Shown here in pieces: positions 20,427 to 28,830 of a stretch of DNA of 64,000 nucleotides. Every line of letters begins with the position of its first letter. Within the stretch, counting starts at the first letter, position 1. The notes beneath the pieces were generated by a model, which saw only the letters and a list, made by a program, of their open reading frames with translations, searched no databases and was not told the origin of the DNA. The position numbers and the translations under genes are program-made. Source of the stretch: Saccharothrix tamanrassetensis (lineage in GTDB: Bacteria; Actinomycetota; Actinomycetes; Mycobacteriales; Pseudonocardiaceae); NCBI RefSeq assembly GCF_014203665.1, contig NZ_JACHJN010000009.1, positions 1 to 64,000 of the forward strand, in the 5' to 3' direction.

Positions 20427-21157
20427 CCGGCAATGTGCGGCGCTCCGGGCCGCCGTGGTCCGTCGACCTGCTGGCCGATCTGCACGCAGGCGTCCTGGAC
20501 CCGCGGAGCGAGGCCGAGCTGCGGGCGATCGTCGCGAACGACCCCGAGGCGCGGGAGGTCCTGGCCGCCCTGGACGCCACGCTGGAAGACCTGCGTGGGT
20601 TGCCGCCGATCCCGATGCCGCGTCAGGTCGCCGAGCGGATAGACGCCGCGCTGGCCGAGGAGGCCCGCCCGGTCGCCCCGGTGGTCGACCTGGCCGCGAA
20701 GCGGCGCAAGAAGCAGCTGGGCTGGGGCGCGGGGCTGCTCGCGGCGGCGGCCGTGGCGGTCGGCGTGGTGTTCGTGTCGACGCAGGGGAACACCGACTCG
20801 TCGCCGCCCGGTGACAACCAGGCGCAGCCCCCGGCCGCGACGAACACGCCGGTGACGCAGCGGCTCGCGGTCAAGGGCAACGACTTCGGGCCGGTGTTCG
20901 GCGACGTGCTCAAGGCGCAGAACTACGGCCCCCTGGAGAACCAGGAGAAGCTGGCGGGCTGCCTGAAGGGCGGGGACATCGTCGGCTCGAAGCCGCTCGG
21001 CGTCAGCCCGATCACCCTGGACGGCCGGGACGCGGTGATGGCGATCATGCCGGGTGGCAAGCCCGGTGCGTTCCAGATCGTGGTGCTCGACCCCGAGACG
21101 TGCGGCCCGGACAACCCGAACGGTGTACTGGCGAAGTCCAACATCACCCCGGAGTAG
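20423..21157 (+). CDS. Anti-sigma-M factor
   Basis: 244-aa single-pass membrane protein encoded immediately after sigM with an ATGA overlap and a good GGAGG upstream. A cytoplasmic N-terminal ~90 residues (sigma-binding part by position) is followed by a KRRKK-flanked transmembrane helix (about 96-114, GWGAGLLAAAAVAVGVVFV) and an extracytoplasmic domain. It corresponds to Rv3912 (RsmM) in M. tuberculosis by position. No HxxxCxxC zinc motif is visible in the N-terminal region, so it is not a zinc-binding anti-sigma. The binding partner is inferred from operon structure. Confidence 0.8.
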   Translation: MTGNVRRSGPPWSVDLLADLHAGVLDPRSEAELRAIVANDPEAREVLAALDATLEDLRGLPPIPMPRQVAERIDAALAEEARPVAPVVDLAAKRRKKQLGWGAGLLAAAAVAVGVVFVSTQGNTDSSPPGDNQAQPPAATNTPVTQRLAVKGNDFGPVFGDVLKAQNYGPLENQEKLAGCLKGGDIVGSKPLGVSPITLDGRDAVMAIMPGGKPGAFQIVVLDPETCGPDNPNGVLAKSNITPE

Positions 21158-21178
21158 TCCACCTCACCCGATCGACGC

Positions 21179-21204
21179 GGAATCTCCGCACCCTACGATC
21201 CGTT
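21179..21204 (+). promoter_or_regulatory. SigR/SigH-type promoter for trxBA
   Basis: GGAAT (21179-21183) and GTT (21202-21204) are separated by exactly 18 bases, about 50 bases upstream of trxB. This matches the GGAAT-N18-GTT consensus used by the thiol-oxidative-stress sigma factors SigR (Streptomyces) and SigH (Mycobacterium), whose classic target is trxBA. The sigma factor gene itself is not in this window. Confidence 0.7.
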
Positions 21205-21253
21205 GAAGGCAGTGCAGGCCCAGTGCCTGTCACGCGACTAACGGAGGTCGAGG

Positions 21254-22246
21254 GTGTCGGACGTTCGGAACCTGATCGTCGTGGGATCGGGGCCCGCCGG
21301 GTACACCGCGGCGGTCTACGCAGCGCGCGCGCAGCTCGAACCGCTGGTGTTCGAGGGCTCGCAGTACGGCGGTGCGCTGATGACCACGACCGAAGTCGAG
21401 AACTACCCCGGCTTCCGGGACGGCATCATGGGCCCCGACCTCATGGAGCAGATGCGGGAGCAGGCGAAGCGCTTCGGCGCGGAGCTGCGCGCCGAGGACG
21501 TGGAGAAGCTGGAGCTGACCGGGGACGTCAAGTACGTCCACGCCAACGGCACCCGCTACGCCGCGAAGACGGTCGTGCTCGCCATGGGCGCGGCGGCCCG
21601 CTACCTGCACGTCCCCGGTGAGCAGGAGCTGCTCGGCCGGGGCGTGTCGGCGTGCGCGACCTGCGACGGCTTCTTCTTCCGCGACCAGGACATCGCGGTG
21701 GTCGGCGGCGGCGACTCGGCGATGGAGGAGGCGACCTTCCTCACCCGGTTCGCCCGGTCGGTGACGATCATCCACCGCCGGGAGGACTTCCGCGCCTCCC
21801 GGATCATGCTGGAGCGCGCCCGGTCCAACGAGAAGATCAAGTGGCTGCTCAACGCCGAGGTCGTCGAGGTGGTCGGCGAGGGCACGGTGTCCGGCGTGAA
21901 GACGAAGGACACCCGGACGGGTGAGGTGACCGAGCACCCGTTCACCGGGTTCTTCGTCGCGATCGGTCACGACCCGCGCAGCGAGCTGGTGCGCGGACAG
22001 GTCGACGTGGACGACGCGGGCTACGTCCAGGTGGAGGGCCAGACCACCTACACCAACTTGACCGGCGTCTTCGCCGCCGGTGACCTGGTGGACCACACCT
22101 ACCGGCAGGCGATCACCGCCGCCGGTTCGGGCTGCTCCGCCGCGATCGACGCGGAGCGCTGGCTCGCCGAGCACGGGACGCCGGAGGCCGAGATCGCCGC
22201 CGAGCACGTGGGCGGCGGCTACGGCGAGCCTGTCGCCACCAGCTGA
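21254..22246 (+). CDS. trxB: Thioredoxin-disulfide reductase
   Basis: 330-aa FAD/NADPH flavoenzyme that reduces thioredoxin. The N-terminal FAD-binding motif is [12 protein letters not shown], the redox-active pair is Cys134-Ala-Thr-Cys137 ([11 protein letters not shown]), and the NADPH-binding motif is [12 protein letters not shown]. The C-terminal FAD block [10 protein letters not shown] is present. The GTG start at 21254 follows ACGGAGG. It is transcribed with trxA 26 bases downstream, and a SigR/SigH-type promoter precedes it. Confidence 0.97.
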   Translation: MSDVRNLIVVGSGPAGYTAAVYAARAQLEPLVFEGSQYGGALMTTTEVENYPGFRDGIMGPDLMEQMREQAKRFGAELRAEDVEKLELTGDVKYVHANGTRYAAKTVVLAMGAAARYLHVPGEQELLGRGVSACATCDGFFFRDQDIAVVGGGDSAMEEATFLTRFARSVTIIHRREDFRASRIMLERARSNEKIKWLLNAEVVEVVGEGTVSGVKTKDTRTGEVTEHPFTGFFVAIGHDPRSELVRGQVDVDDAGYVQVEGQTTYTNLTGVFAAGDLVDHTYRQAITAAGSGCSAAIDAERWLAEHGTPEAEIAAEHVGGGYGEPVATS

Positions 22247-22272
22247 GAACCATTCCGACAGAGGAGAACACC

Positions 22273-22602
22273 ATGGCAGGCTCCACCGTGCCCGTGACCA
22301 GCGACACGTTCACCGAGAGTGTCTTGCAGAGCGAGAAGCCCGTGCTGGTCGACTTCTGGGCGACCTGGTGCGGCCCGTGCAAGATGGTCGCGCCGGTGCT
22401 GGAGGAGATCGCGGCCGAGCACGCCGAGAAGATCACCGTCGCGAAGCTGGACATCGACGCCCACCCCTCGATCGCCCGCGACTACCAGATCATGTCGGTG
22501 CCGACGCTGATCCTGTTCCAGGGTGGCCGTCCGGTGAAGCAGATCGTGGGCGCCAAGCCGAAGGCCGCGCTGCTCAACGACCTGTCCGAAGTCCTCTCCT
22601 GA
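22273..22602 (+). CDS. trxA: Thioredoxin
   Basis: 109-aa thioredoxin with the active site WCGPC (Cys33 and Cys36) and the cis-proline loop SVPTLILF. Cytoplasmic dithiol reductant, recycled by the TrxB encoded just upstream. Purine-rich GAGGAG precedes the ATG. A GC-rich terminator hairpin follows 17 bases after the stop, so trxB-trxA form a closed two-gene unit. Confidence 0.97.
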   Translation: MAGSTVPVTSDTFTESVLQSEKPVLVDFWATWCGPCKMVAPVLEEIAAEHAEKITVAKLDIDAHPSIARDYQIMSVPTLILFQGGRPVKQIVGAKPKAALLNDLSEVLS

Positions 22603-22619
22603 CCGCAACCCACCCGTGG

Positions 22620-22647
22620 CCCGTCCGTCCTACCAAAGACGGACGGG
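22620..22647 (+). terminator. trxBA terminator hairpin
   Basis: CCCGTCCGTC (22620-22629) pairs with GACGGACGGG (22638-22647), a 10-bp perfect stem, followed by TCACGCTTTT. It sits directly after trxA. Confidence 0.8.
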
Positions 22648-22771
22648 TCACGCTTTTGTGGCTGGGTAACCACCGGGAGTAGCCCTGCGAGAAGCACCAG
22701 CGCACGCAAGGCACAATAGGGCGTCAACTCGAACGCCGGCAGCTGTCGGCGCCATAGCGAACGAGGGGTAC

Positions 22772-23914
22772 ATGCTGCTACTCCGCCGCGGAGATTTCGG
22801 ACCGGACGTCGCCGAGGTCCGGGCCACGCTGACGAAGCTCGGGTTGCTGTCCGATCCGCAGCCGTCGCAGGTGTTCGACCTCCCGGTCGAGCACGCCGTC
22901 CGCGCGTTCCAGCAGCAGCGTGGCCTCATCACCGACGGCATCGTCGGTCCGGCCACCTACCGCGCGCTGCGCGACGCGACGTTCCGGCTGGGCGACCGGC
23001 CGCTGGCGTTCCTGATGTCCCAACCGGTCACCGGCGACGACGTCTTCGCGCTCCAGGAGCGACTGCTGGAACTCGGCTACGACGCCGGTCGGCCCAACGG
23101 CGAGTTCGGCCAGCAGACGGAGCAGGCGCTGCGCAGCTTCCAGCGCGACTACGGCCTGATCGCGGACGGCATGTGCGGTCCGGACACGGTGCGCGCGCTG
23201 CGCCAGCTCCAGCCGAAGGTCAGGGGCGGGCGGCCGGTGTTCCTGCGCGAGCAGGAGCGCGTCCGCAAAGCGGGTCCGCGGCTGTCCGGCAAGCGCATCA
23301 TCATCGACCCGGGGCACGGCGGGCAGGACCGCGGCGTCGTGGTGGACGGGGTGGCCGAGGCCGACGTCATGCTCGACCTGGGCAGGCGGCTGGAAGGCAA
23401 GATGGCCGCCACCGGCATGGAGGCCCTGCTCACCCGCGGGCCCAACCACTGCCCCGACGAGGGCGCACGGGCCAAGTTCGCGAACGAAGCGGGCGCCGAC
23501 CTGATCCTCTCCCTGCACACCGACGCCAACCCGTCGCCGCTCGCGTCGGGCGTGGCGACCTTCCACTTCGGGACGGGCAACGGCACGTCGTCCACGGTCG
23601 GCGAGGCGCTGGCGGGCTTCATCCAGCGCGAGATCGTGGCGCGGACGGGCATGCTGGACTGCCGGACGCACCCCAAGACCTGGGACATGCTCCGGATGAC
23701 GAGGTGCACGGCCGTGCGGGTCGAGGTCGGGTACCTGAGCAACCCGGAGGACCGCGCGCGACTGGCCAACCCGTCGTTCCGGGACGTGGTGGCCGAGGGC
23801 ATCCTGGTCGCCGTGAAGCGGCTGTACCTGCTGGGCAAGGACGACCAGCCGACCGGCACGTTCACGTTGAGCGACCTCGTGCGGCACGAACTGACCACCG
23901 GGCAAGCCCGCTGA
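22772..23914 (+). CDS. cwlM: N-acetylmuramoyl-L-alanine amidase-like CwlM
   Basis: 380-aa protein. Two peptidoglycan-binding type 1 repeats fill roughly residues 1-150 (RRGDFGPDVAEVR; VFALQERLLELGY), followed by an amidase type 3 domain (about 170-360) with IIIDPGHGG, SLHTDAN and VEVGYLSNP, carrying the zinc and catalytic residues. No signal peptide is present, as in mycobacterial CwlM, which is a cytoplasmic regulator of MurA rather than an autolysin. Gene order after trxBA supports orthology. Whether this protein is regulatory, enzymatic or both cannot be told from sequence. Confidence 0.9.
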   Translation: MLLLRRGDFGPDVAEVRATLTKLGLLSDPQPSQVFDLPVEHAVRAFQQQRGLITDGIVGPATYRALRDATFRLGDRPLAFLMSQPVTGDDVFALQERLLELGYDAGRPNGEFGQQTEQALRSFQRDYGLIADGMCGPDTVRALRQLQPKVRGGRPVFLREQERVRKAGPRLSGKRIIIDPGHGGQDRGVVVDGVAEADVMLDLGRRLEGKMAATGMEALLTRGPNHCPDEGARAKFANEAGADLILSLHTDANPSPLASGVATFHFGTGNGTSSTVGEALAGFIQREIVARTGMLDCRTHPKTWDMLRMTRCTAVRVEVGYLSNPEDRARLANPSFRDVVAEGILVAVKRLYLLGKDDQPTGTFTLSDLVRHELTTGQAR

Positions 23915-24019
23915 CCGGCTGACCCCTCGGGCCGATTCCGCCCCTGATCAGGACTCATGCGCTGGTGGCGGCACCAGCGTCGAACGCCGTGAAACCCGAA
24001 CGCCCCACCACCGTCCGCA

Positions 24020-24184
24020 GCAGTGATCCGGGCGCGGGACTCCGCGAAGCCCGCACCCGGATCAACCTCAACGCCGACGAACTCGCCGGGCGGGCTGGAA
24101 GGCCGGATCAGCCGAGACCGCATCCCCAACCTCGCCAAGGAACGCGACCTGGGCCACGGCGTTCCCATGGCTCAACGCCCCTGA
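24020..24184 (+). pseudogene. Possible frameshifted XRE-type HTH remnant
   Basis: One frame reads GAGLREARTRINLNADELAG, like the first helices of an XRE-family DNA-binding domain. In another frame, shortly after, GRISRDRIPNLAKERD continues in a way compatible with the recognition helix before stopping at 24184. The region lies in a 373-base gap between cwlM and the RloA/RloB pair, where no intact gene is found. It could be a decayed regulator brought in with the insert; the match is short and may be fortuitous. Confidence 0.3.
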
Positions 24185-24209
24185 TCAGCCCTACCGCGCA
24201 CCTCAAGTG

Positions 24210-24237
24210 TCGACAACTGGCGGTTTTCGACCATACT
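24210..24237 (+). promoter_or_regulatory. Candidate promoter for the RloA/RloB pair
   Basis: TCGACA (24210-24215) and CATACT (24232-24237) are separated by 16 bases, resembling a housekeeping -35/-10 pair, about 50 bases before the GTG of the ATPase gene. The surrounding sequence is locally AT-richer than the genome. Confidence 0.5.
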
Positions 24238-24287
24238 TGACGAAATCAAGGCTCTGACCGCCTCCTGGACGACCGAGAGGGACCACC

Positions 24288-25577
24288 GTGCTGATCCGGT
24301 TCGAGGTGGCGAACTTCCGCTCGATCCTGGATCCGGTTGAGTTCTCCATGGTCGCGGTCGACCGCGACCGCCCCGAAGCACGCCCCGTACCGAGCCTGAA
24401 CGAAAGCCTCCTGCCCGTAGCGGCGATCTACGGTCCCAACGCCTCGGGGAAGTCGAACGTCGTCGCCGCGTTCGACTGGCTCGCCACCGCAGTCAGGCAT
24501 TCGCTGCGGCTCTGGGACGAACAGATTCCCGTAGAACCGTTCGCCTTCGCCGGCGGCTCCGAACTCTCGTCGGAGTTCACGGTGGAGTCGATCATCTCAG
24601 GTGTCCGCTACGAGTACGTGGTCGAACTCGACCAGCACCGGGTGCGTTACGAAGGGCTGTTCCACTACCCGGAGAAGAAGCGCCGACGGGTCTTCGAGCG
24701 CGAGGGCGAAGACCTCAAGCTCCAACGCGGTCTGGGCCACCTCTCGGGCACCCGGGAACTGCTCACCCCTCGAACGCTCGCGCTCACCATCGCCCGGAGG
24801 TTCGACGAGCCTCTGGTCTCCGACTTCTACCGCGACCTGACCAGGACGCAGGTACGCGGGTTGAGATCGCGCAACCGCCAGTTCCCGCTATCCCCGGGGA
24901 TGTCCCGACCGACCCGTGCCTGGTTCGACGATTCTTCGGAACGAACGCAGTTGCCGCTGCCCGGTCTGGATGACGCGCTCAAGTCCGCACAAGAGGATCG
25001 TGCTCAGGCCTTGGCGATGCTGCGCATGGCCGATCTCGGAATCGACGATGTGGTGATCGAGGGCGAACACTTCGCACCGGCGGCCGACGGTGGGCGAGAC
25101 CCTGGCTCGCGGCGGCGGATTCGCCTCGTGCACCGCACTGCCGATGAGCGCGTGCCGTTCGAACTGGAAGACGAGTCCGAAGGCACCAGGACCTGGTACC
25201 GCCTGATCGGGCCTGTGCTCACCGCGCTCCGACATGGCTCGCTGCTGCTGTTCGACGAGCTCGACGCGAGTCTCCACCCGACGCTGTCCGCGCAGCTGAT
25301 CGGCCTGTTCCACGACCCGAAGACGAACCCCGAGGGTGCCCAACTGATCTTCACCTCGCACGACACCAGCCTGCTCAACCACCTCAACCGCGACGAGGTC
25401 TGGCTGACCGAGAAGACCGAGAAGGGCACCACCAGGCTGGGCGCCTTGGCGGAGTTCGCCGGGGAACGTGTGCGGAAGTCGCAGAACCTGGAGAACGCCT
25501 ACCTGCACGGCAGGTTCGGCGCCCTGCCGGACGTCGACCGCACCGAAGTGCTGCGGGCTCTGGGACTGATCGGCTGA
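24288..25577 (+). CDS. RloA/AbiLi-like AAA15-family ATPase
   Basis: 429-aa ABC-like/SMC-type ATPase of the AAA15 (COG1106) family. It begins with the family-typical LIRFEVANFRSI. Walker A is GPNASGKSN at about residues 49-57. Near the C terminus are the Walker B and switch region LLLFDELDASLHP and the IFTSHDTSLLN histidine motif. The start is GTG 24288. The RloB-like gene follows after 2 bases, giving a two-gene unit equivalent to the lactococcal AbiL abortive-infection system (AbiLi-AbiLii) and to RloA-RloB pairs. It interrupts the conserved origin gene order, and its codon use looks slightly less G/C-biased than the neighbours. A role in phage defence is inference from family and pairing. 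Confidence 0.85.
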   Translation: MLIRFEVANFRSILDPVEFSMVAVDRDRPEARPVPSLNESLLPVAAIYGPNASGKSNVVAAFDWLATAVRHSLRLWDEQIPVEPFAFAGGSELSSEFTVESIISGVRYEYVVELDQHRVRYEGLFHYPEKKRRRVFEREGEDLKLQRGLGHLSGTRELLTPRTLALTIARRFDEPLVSDFYRDLTRTQVRGLRSRNRQFPLSPGMSRPTRAWFDDSSERTQLPLPGLDDALKSAQEDRAQALAMLRMADLGIDDVVIEGEHFAPAADGGRDPGSRRRIRLVHRTADERVPFELEDESEGTRTWYRLIGPVLTALRHGSLLLFDELDASLHPTLSAQLIGLFHDPKTNPEGAQLIFTSHDTSLLNHLNRDEVWLTEKTEKGTTRLGALAEFAGERVRKSQNLENAYLHGRFGALPDVDRTEVLRALGLIG

Positions 25578-25579
25578 CG

Positions 25580-26206
25580 ATGACCCGCAGGAGGACCGGC
25601 GGCAAGGATCTCCGCCGCAAGACCGCCACCAGGCCGGAACGCAAGACCATCGTGGTGTTCTGCGAAGGTGTCGCGTCCGAGCCGGACTACATCAACGGCC
25701 TGAAAAGACTGCCCGAGGTTCGCGGTAACACCGCGATCAGCATCGAGATCGACCCCGGGCAGGGCGTGCCGCTCACGCTGGTGAAACTCGCGATCGAGCG
25801 CGCCGCCGACAAAGAGGTCGACGAGTGCTGGTGCGTCTTCGACGTCGAATGGCCCAAGCAGCACCCCAACCTCCAGCAGGCCATCCGGTTGGCGACCGAC
25901 AACGGCATCAGGCTGGCCGTCTCGAACCCCTGCTTCGAGCTGTGGCTGGCGCTGCACTTCGAGGACTGCACCGCCCACCAGGACACCCCGGAAGCTGAGC
26001 GGCGCAGTCGTCACCTCGAAGGACGCACTGGGAAACGCATCGACGCTGACCGGTACATGCCACTCCGGAACACGGCCTCGGCACGCGCTTCGGCGTTGGC
26101 GCGGCGTCATGCGCGAAACCACACCGAGTCGCCGCACGACAACCCGTCGTCCTCGATGTACGAGTTCCTGGCCGCGATCGAGCCACCTCGCCCGGCCTCG
26201 GGCTAA
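25580..26206 (+). CDS. RloB/AbiLii-like TOPRIM protein
   Basis: 208-aa RloB-family protein. A basic N terminus precedes VVFCEGVASEPDYINGLK, where the glutamates match the first TOPRIM acid, then CVFDVEW (the DxE pair at about residues 88-90) and the family hallmark NPCFELWLALHF (about 116-127). These features suggest a metal-dependent nuclease. It is the second gene of the putative AbiL-like pair, two bases after the ATPase. Its stop codon overlaps by four bases the stop of the convergent ydcF-like gene, so there is no spacer for a separate terminator. Confidence 0.85.
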   Translation: MTRRRTGGKDLRRKTATRPERKTIVVFCEGVASEPDYINGLKRLPEVRGNTAISIEIDPGQGVPLTLVKLAIERAADKEVDECWCVFDVEWPKQHPNLQQAIRLATDNGIRLAVSNPCFELWLALHFEDCTAHQDTPEAERRSRHLEGRTGKRIDADRYMPLRNTASARASALARRHARNHTESPHDNPSSSMYEFLAAIEPPRPASG

Positions 26207-27198
26207 CGCAGGACCAGCAGCAGGTACAGGGCCACGAGCAGGCCGGGCAGCACGGTGTGCGTGATCGGGTGGCGGGCCAGCAGGGCCACGAACTCGCGCA
26301 GGAACGCACTCGGCAGGAAGTACCAGGCCGTCCGTGACCCGATGACCTCCAGCCGCATCCGCATCCGCCGCGCCAGCACCGCCGTCCGGAACACGTGGAA
26401 GTTGTTGGTCACCGCGACGGTTCGGCCGGTGTGGCCGCGTTCGGTCAGCAGCGCCCGGCTGTAGCGGAGGTTCTCCTCGGTCGTCGTCGCCCGGTCCTCC
26501 AGCACGATCAGCTCCTCCGGGACGTCGCGGCCGATCAGGTAGCGGCGCATCGCCGTTGCCTCCGAGACGTCCTCATCCGCCCCCTGGCCACCGGAAACGA
26601 CCACCAGCGGTGCGTGGCCGGCCGCCACCTCCCGGCGGAAGACGGCGGCTGCGCGGTCCAGGCGGCTGGCCAGCAGGGGCGGCACCCGTGAGCCGTTGAG
26701 GCCCGCGCCGAGCACGATCACCGCGTCGAAGCCGGTCCGGCGGCCGGTCTTGCCGTAGATGATCGAGTACAGCAGCAGGCTGACGAACAGGAACGCCACG
26801 TAGGCCGCGACGATCACCAGCGACCCGACGACGGCGTGCACCCAGGTCCGCTCGTCGGCCAGGGCGAGCACGAAGAACGCCACCAGGACGATGATCGCCA
26901 CGCCGGTGAGCAGCGACAGCAGGTTGGCCAGGCCGCGGCCCTCGCGGCGCAGCATCACCACGCCGTTGACGATCAGCGCCACCGGCAGCACCAGGACCGC
27001 GCCCAGCACGCCTACCAGCACCGCCCACCCGATGGCGTCGTCCAGCCACACCGGCAGGTCGTCCCGGGACACCAGCCACAGGAAGGCGAACACCAGGGTC
27101 AGGCCGAGCCAGACGGCGTTGGCGATCCGCCGTCGGTCGCGACGCACGCCCAGGACGAACAACACAGCCGACAACACGGCGATGATCGCGTAGAGCAC
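26203..27198 (-). CDS. YdcF/ElyC (DUF218) membrane protein
   Basis: 331-aa protein with about five N-terminal transmembrane segments (residues 1-150) and a DUF218/ElyC domain. DAVIVLGAGLNGSRVPPLLASRLDRA is followed by VVSGGQGADE, EDRATTTEENL and VTNNFHVFRT, the full set of conserved family blocks. A hydrophobic C-terminal helix follows. ElyC/SanA proteins are linked to envelope and vancomycin-sensitivity phenotypes in enterobacteria; the function here is unproven. The start is GTG 27198. It is convergent with and overlaps RloB by four bases. Confidence 0.88.
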   Translation of the reverse strand: MLYAIIAVLSAVLFVLGVRRDRRRIANAVWLGLTLVFAFLWLVSRDDLPVWLDDAIGWAVLVGVLGAVLVLPVALIVNGVVMLRREGRGLANLLSLLTGVAIIVLVAFFVLALADERTWVHAVVGSLVIVAAYVAFLFVSLLLYSIIYGKTGRRTGFDAVIVLGAGLNGSRVPPLLASRLDRAAAVFRREVAAGHAPLVVVSGGQGADEDVSEATAMRRYLIGRDVPEELIVLEDRATTTEENLRYSRALLTERGHTGRTVAVTNNFHVFRTAVLARRMRMRLEVIGSRTAWYFLPSAFLREFVALLARHPITHTVLPGLLVALYLLLVLR

Positions 27199-27228
27199 GA
27201 CGTCAAACTAGCCCGATCACCCCCGGTC

Positions 27229-27981
27229 TCACGTCGTCGGCATCTCCCACGGGAGCGACGGCAGCACCTGCCCGGTCTCCAGCAGCGACTTCAGGTTGGA
27301 CAGCACGGCGGCCCACCCGGCGGCGGCCTGCGCGCGCTCGGCTTCGTCGACGAGGTTCTCGTGGGTCACGGTGAGCCGCACGATCTCCCCGTACGGCTGC
27401 ACGAGGAACGTGACGGTGGACGTCGCCTGCCCGCCCTCCGGCTCGCGCCAGGTGGTCACCAGGCGGCGCGGCGGGTCGCTCTCCAGCACCTCGCCCACCA
27501 CGTCGTCGATGCCGGAGCCGTCCGCCCGGCGGTGGACCCACGGGGAGCCGACCTGCCAGTCGGAGACGTTGTGGTGGCCCCAGTAGGCGGCGGTGAGGTC
27601 GGCGTCGGTCAACGCCTCCCAGACCTTCTCCGGGGTGCTCCGGATGTAGGTCACGTACACGAACTCCGGCTTCATGGCGGCCTCCGCCTGTCGTTTGATC
27701 GCACTCAGCACCCCGAGGCGGGGTTGCTCGAACCGCTCGATCCACCGTTGCTGGATCTCGTGGATGGGCACCGGGTTGAGGTAGTGCAGCTTCTCCCGTC
27801 CCCGGCGGACGGTGGTGACCAGGTTCGCGGCCTCCAGCACGCCCAGGTGCTGCGTGGCGGACTGCCGGGTCATGCCCAGCCGCCGGCACAGCTCACCGAG
27901 CGTCTGGCCGTTCTCCTCGCGCAGCCGGTCCAGCAGGTAGCGCCGGGTCTCGTCGGCCAACGCCTTGAACACCTCGTCCAC
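27229..27981 (-). CDS. ArsR-type HTH fused to an AHSA1/SRPBCC domain
   Basis: About 250-aa two-domain protein. The N-terminal ArsR winged helix (VDEVFKALADETRRYLLDRL; recognition region MTRQSATQHLGVLEAANLV) covers roughly residues 1-90. An AHSA1-type SRPBCC ligand-binding domain follows (FVYVTYIRSTPEKVWEALTD...). Such fusions are known actinobacterial regulators; the ligand is unknown. The GTG at 27981 is preferred to the upstream ATG at 28011 because the ArsR family usually begins (M/V)DEVFKALAD and because a TTGACA/ATTACT promoter with a palindromic operator occupies 27988-28016. The transcript would be leaderless. Confidence 0.85.
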   Translation of the reverse strand: MDEVFKALADETRRYLLDRLREENGQTLGELCRRLGMTRQSATQHLGVLEAANLVTTVRRGREKLHYLNPVPIHEIQQRWIERFEQPRLGVLSAIKRQAEAAMKPEFVYVTYIRSTPEKVWEALTDADLTAAYWGHHNVSDWQVGSPWVHRRADGSGIDDVVGEVLESDPPRRLVTTWREPEGGQATSTVTFLVQPYGEIVRLTVTHENLVDEAERAQAAAGWAAVLSNLKSLLETGQVLPSLPWEMPTT

Positions 27982-27987
27982 ACCCAC

Positions 27988-28016
27988 AGTAATGCAGGCA
28001 TTTACCTGCATGTCAA
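27988..28016 (-). promoter_or_regulatory. Promoter with palindromic operator for the ArsR-AHSA1 gene
   Basis: On the minus strand, TTGACA (28016-28011) and ATTACT (27993-27988) are 17 bases apart. The spacer holds the inverted repeat ATGCAGG...CCTGCAT. An operator between -35 and -10 is the usual arrangement for ArsR repressors, so autorepression is likely. Both elements and the palindrome are read directly; the regulator assignment is inference. Confidence 0.7.
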
Positions 28017-28051
28017 GCCGCCCGAAAGGAACCGCAGGTCGGAGCGGTAAA

Positions 28052-28684
28052 TCAGACGGGGCGGAAGCTCGGTTCGGCCGTCGACACGGTGACCGTGCCG
28101 AGCAGGCGCTCCAACGCGGCCTCGACGTCTTCCTTCCACGAGGAAGCGCTGCGCAGCTCCAGCCTCAGCCGGGGCCAGCGCGGGTGCGGTCGCACGGTCT
28201 TGAACCCGACCTGGAGCAGGAAGTCGGCCGGCGTCACGCACGACCGCTCGTCCTCGGACGGCCGGTTGTCCCCGAACGCCTCGATGGCCTTGACGCCGCG
28301 CCGGGTCAGGTCCTTCGCCACGGTCTGCACCAGCACCCGGCCGAGCCCGCCGCCGCGGAACTCCGGCAGCACCTCCAGGCCGGTCATCAGCACCGCGTCG
28401 GGGCTGGCGGGGGAGGTGGGGAAGGCCGAAGACCTGGGCACGGCGGCCGGCGGCGCGTAGAACACCGAACCGGCCGGGATGCCGTCGGCGTAGATGATCC
28501 GGCCGCACGAACCCCATTCGAGCAGGACGCTGGACACCCAGGCTTCCTTCTCGAACTCGGTGTCGCCGTACTCCTCGGCCTGTTCCCGCAGGTGGGGCGC
28601 CAGTTCCCAGAACACGCACGTCCGGCTGTGCTTGGAGAGGTGCTCCAGGTTGTCCAGCGTGACGCCCACGACGCGTCGCGACAC
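28052..28684 (-). CDS. GNAT-family N-acetyltransferase
   Basis: 210-aa protein with the GNAT acetyl-CoA-binding motif in GLEVLPEFRGGGLGRVLVQTVAKDL, preceded by the beta strands typical of the fold. The N-terminal VGVTLDNLEHLSKHSRTCVFWEL occurs in the Rv3916c-like family next to parB in mycobacteria. The GTG at 28684 has a strong GGGAGG five bases upstream and is clearly better than the ATG 90 codons further out. Acyl acceptor unknown. It diverges from the aminotransferase gene. Confidence 0.85.
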   Translation of the reverse strand: MSRRVVGVTLDNLEHLSKHSRTCVFWELAPHLREQAEEYGDTEFEKEAWVSSVLLEWGSCGRIIYADGIPAGSVFYAPPAAVPRSSAFPTSPASPDAVLMTGLEVLPEFRGGGLGRVLVQTVAKDLTRRGVKAIEAFGDNRPSEDERSCVTPADFLLQVGFKTVRPHPRWPRLRLELRSASSWKEDVEAALERLLGTVTVSTAEPSFRPV

Positions 28685-28830
28685 CCCGACCTCCCAAGCC
28701 CCCGGTGAAAACCCCCTATCAGGATAGGCGGATGTGACCCCGGTCTGGAAGGCGGATGCCCCGAACGGGACGGCGGTTACACTCAGCCGGGAACAAACCC
28801 GCCGGTAACCGCTACTACGTCGGAGTTCCC

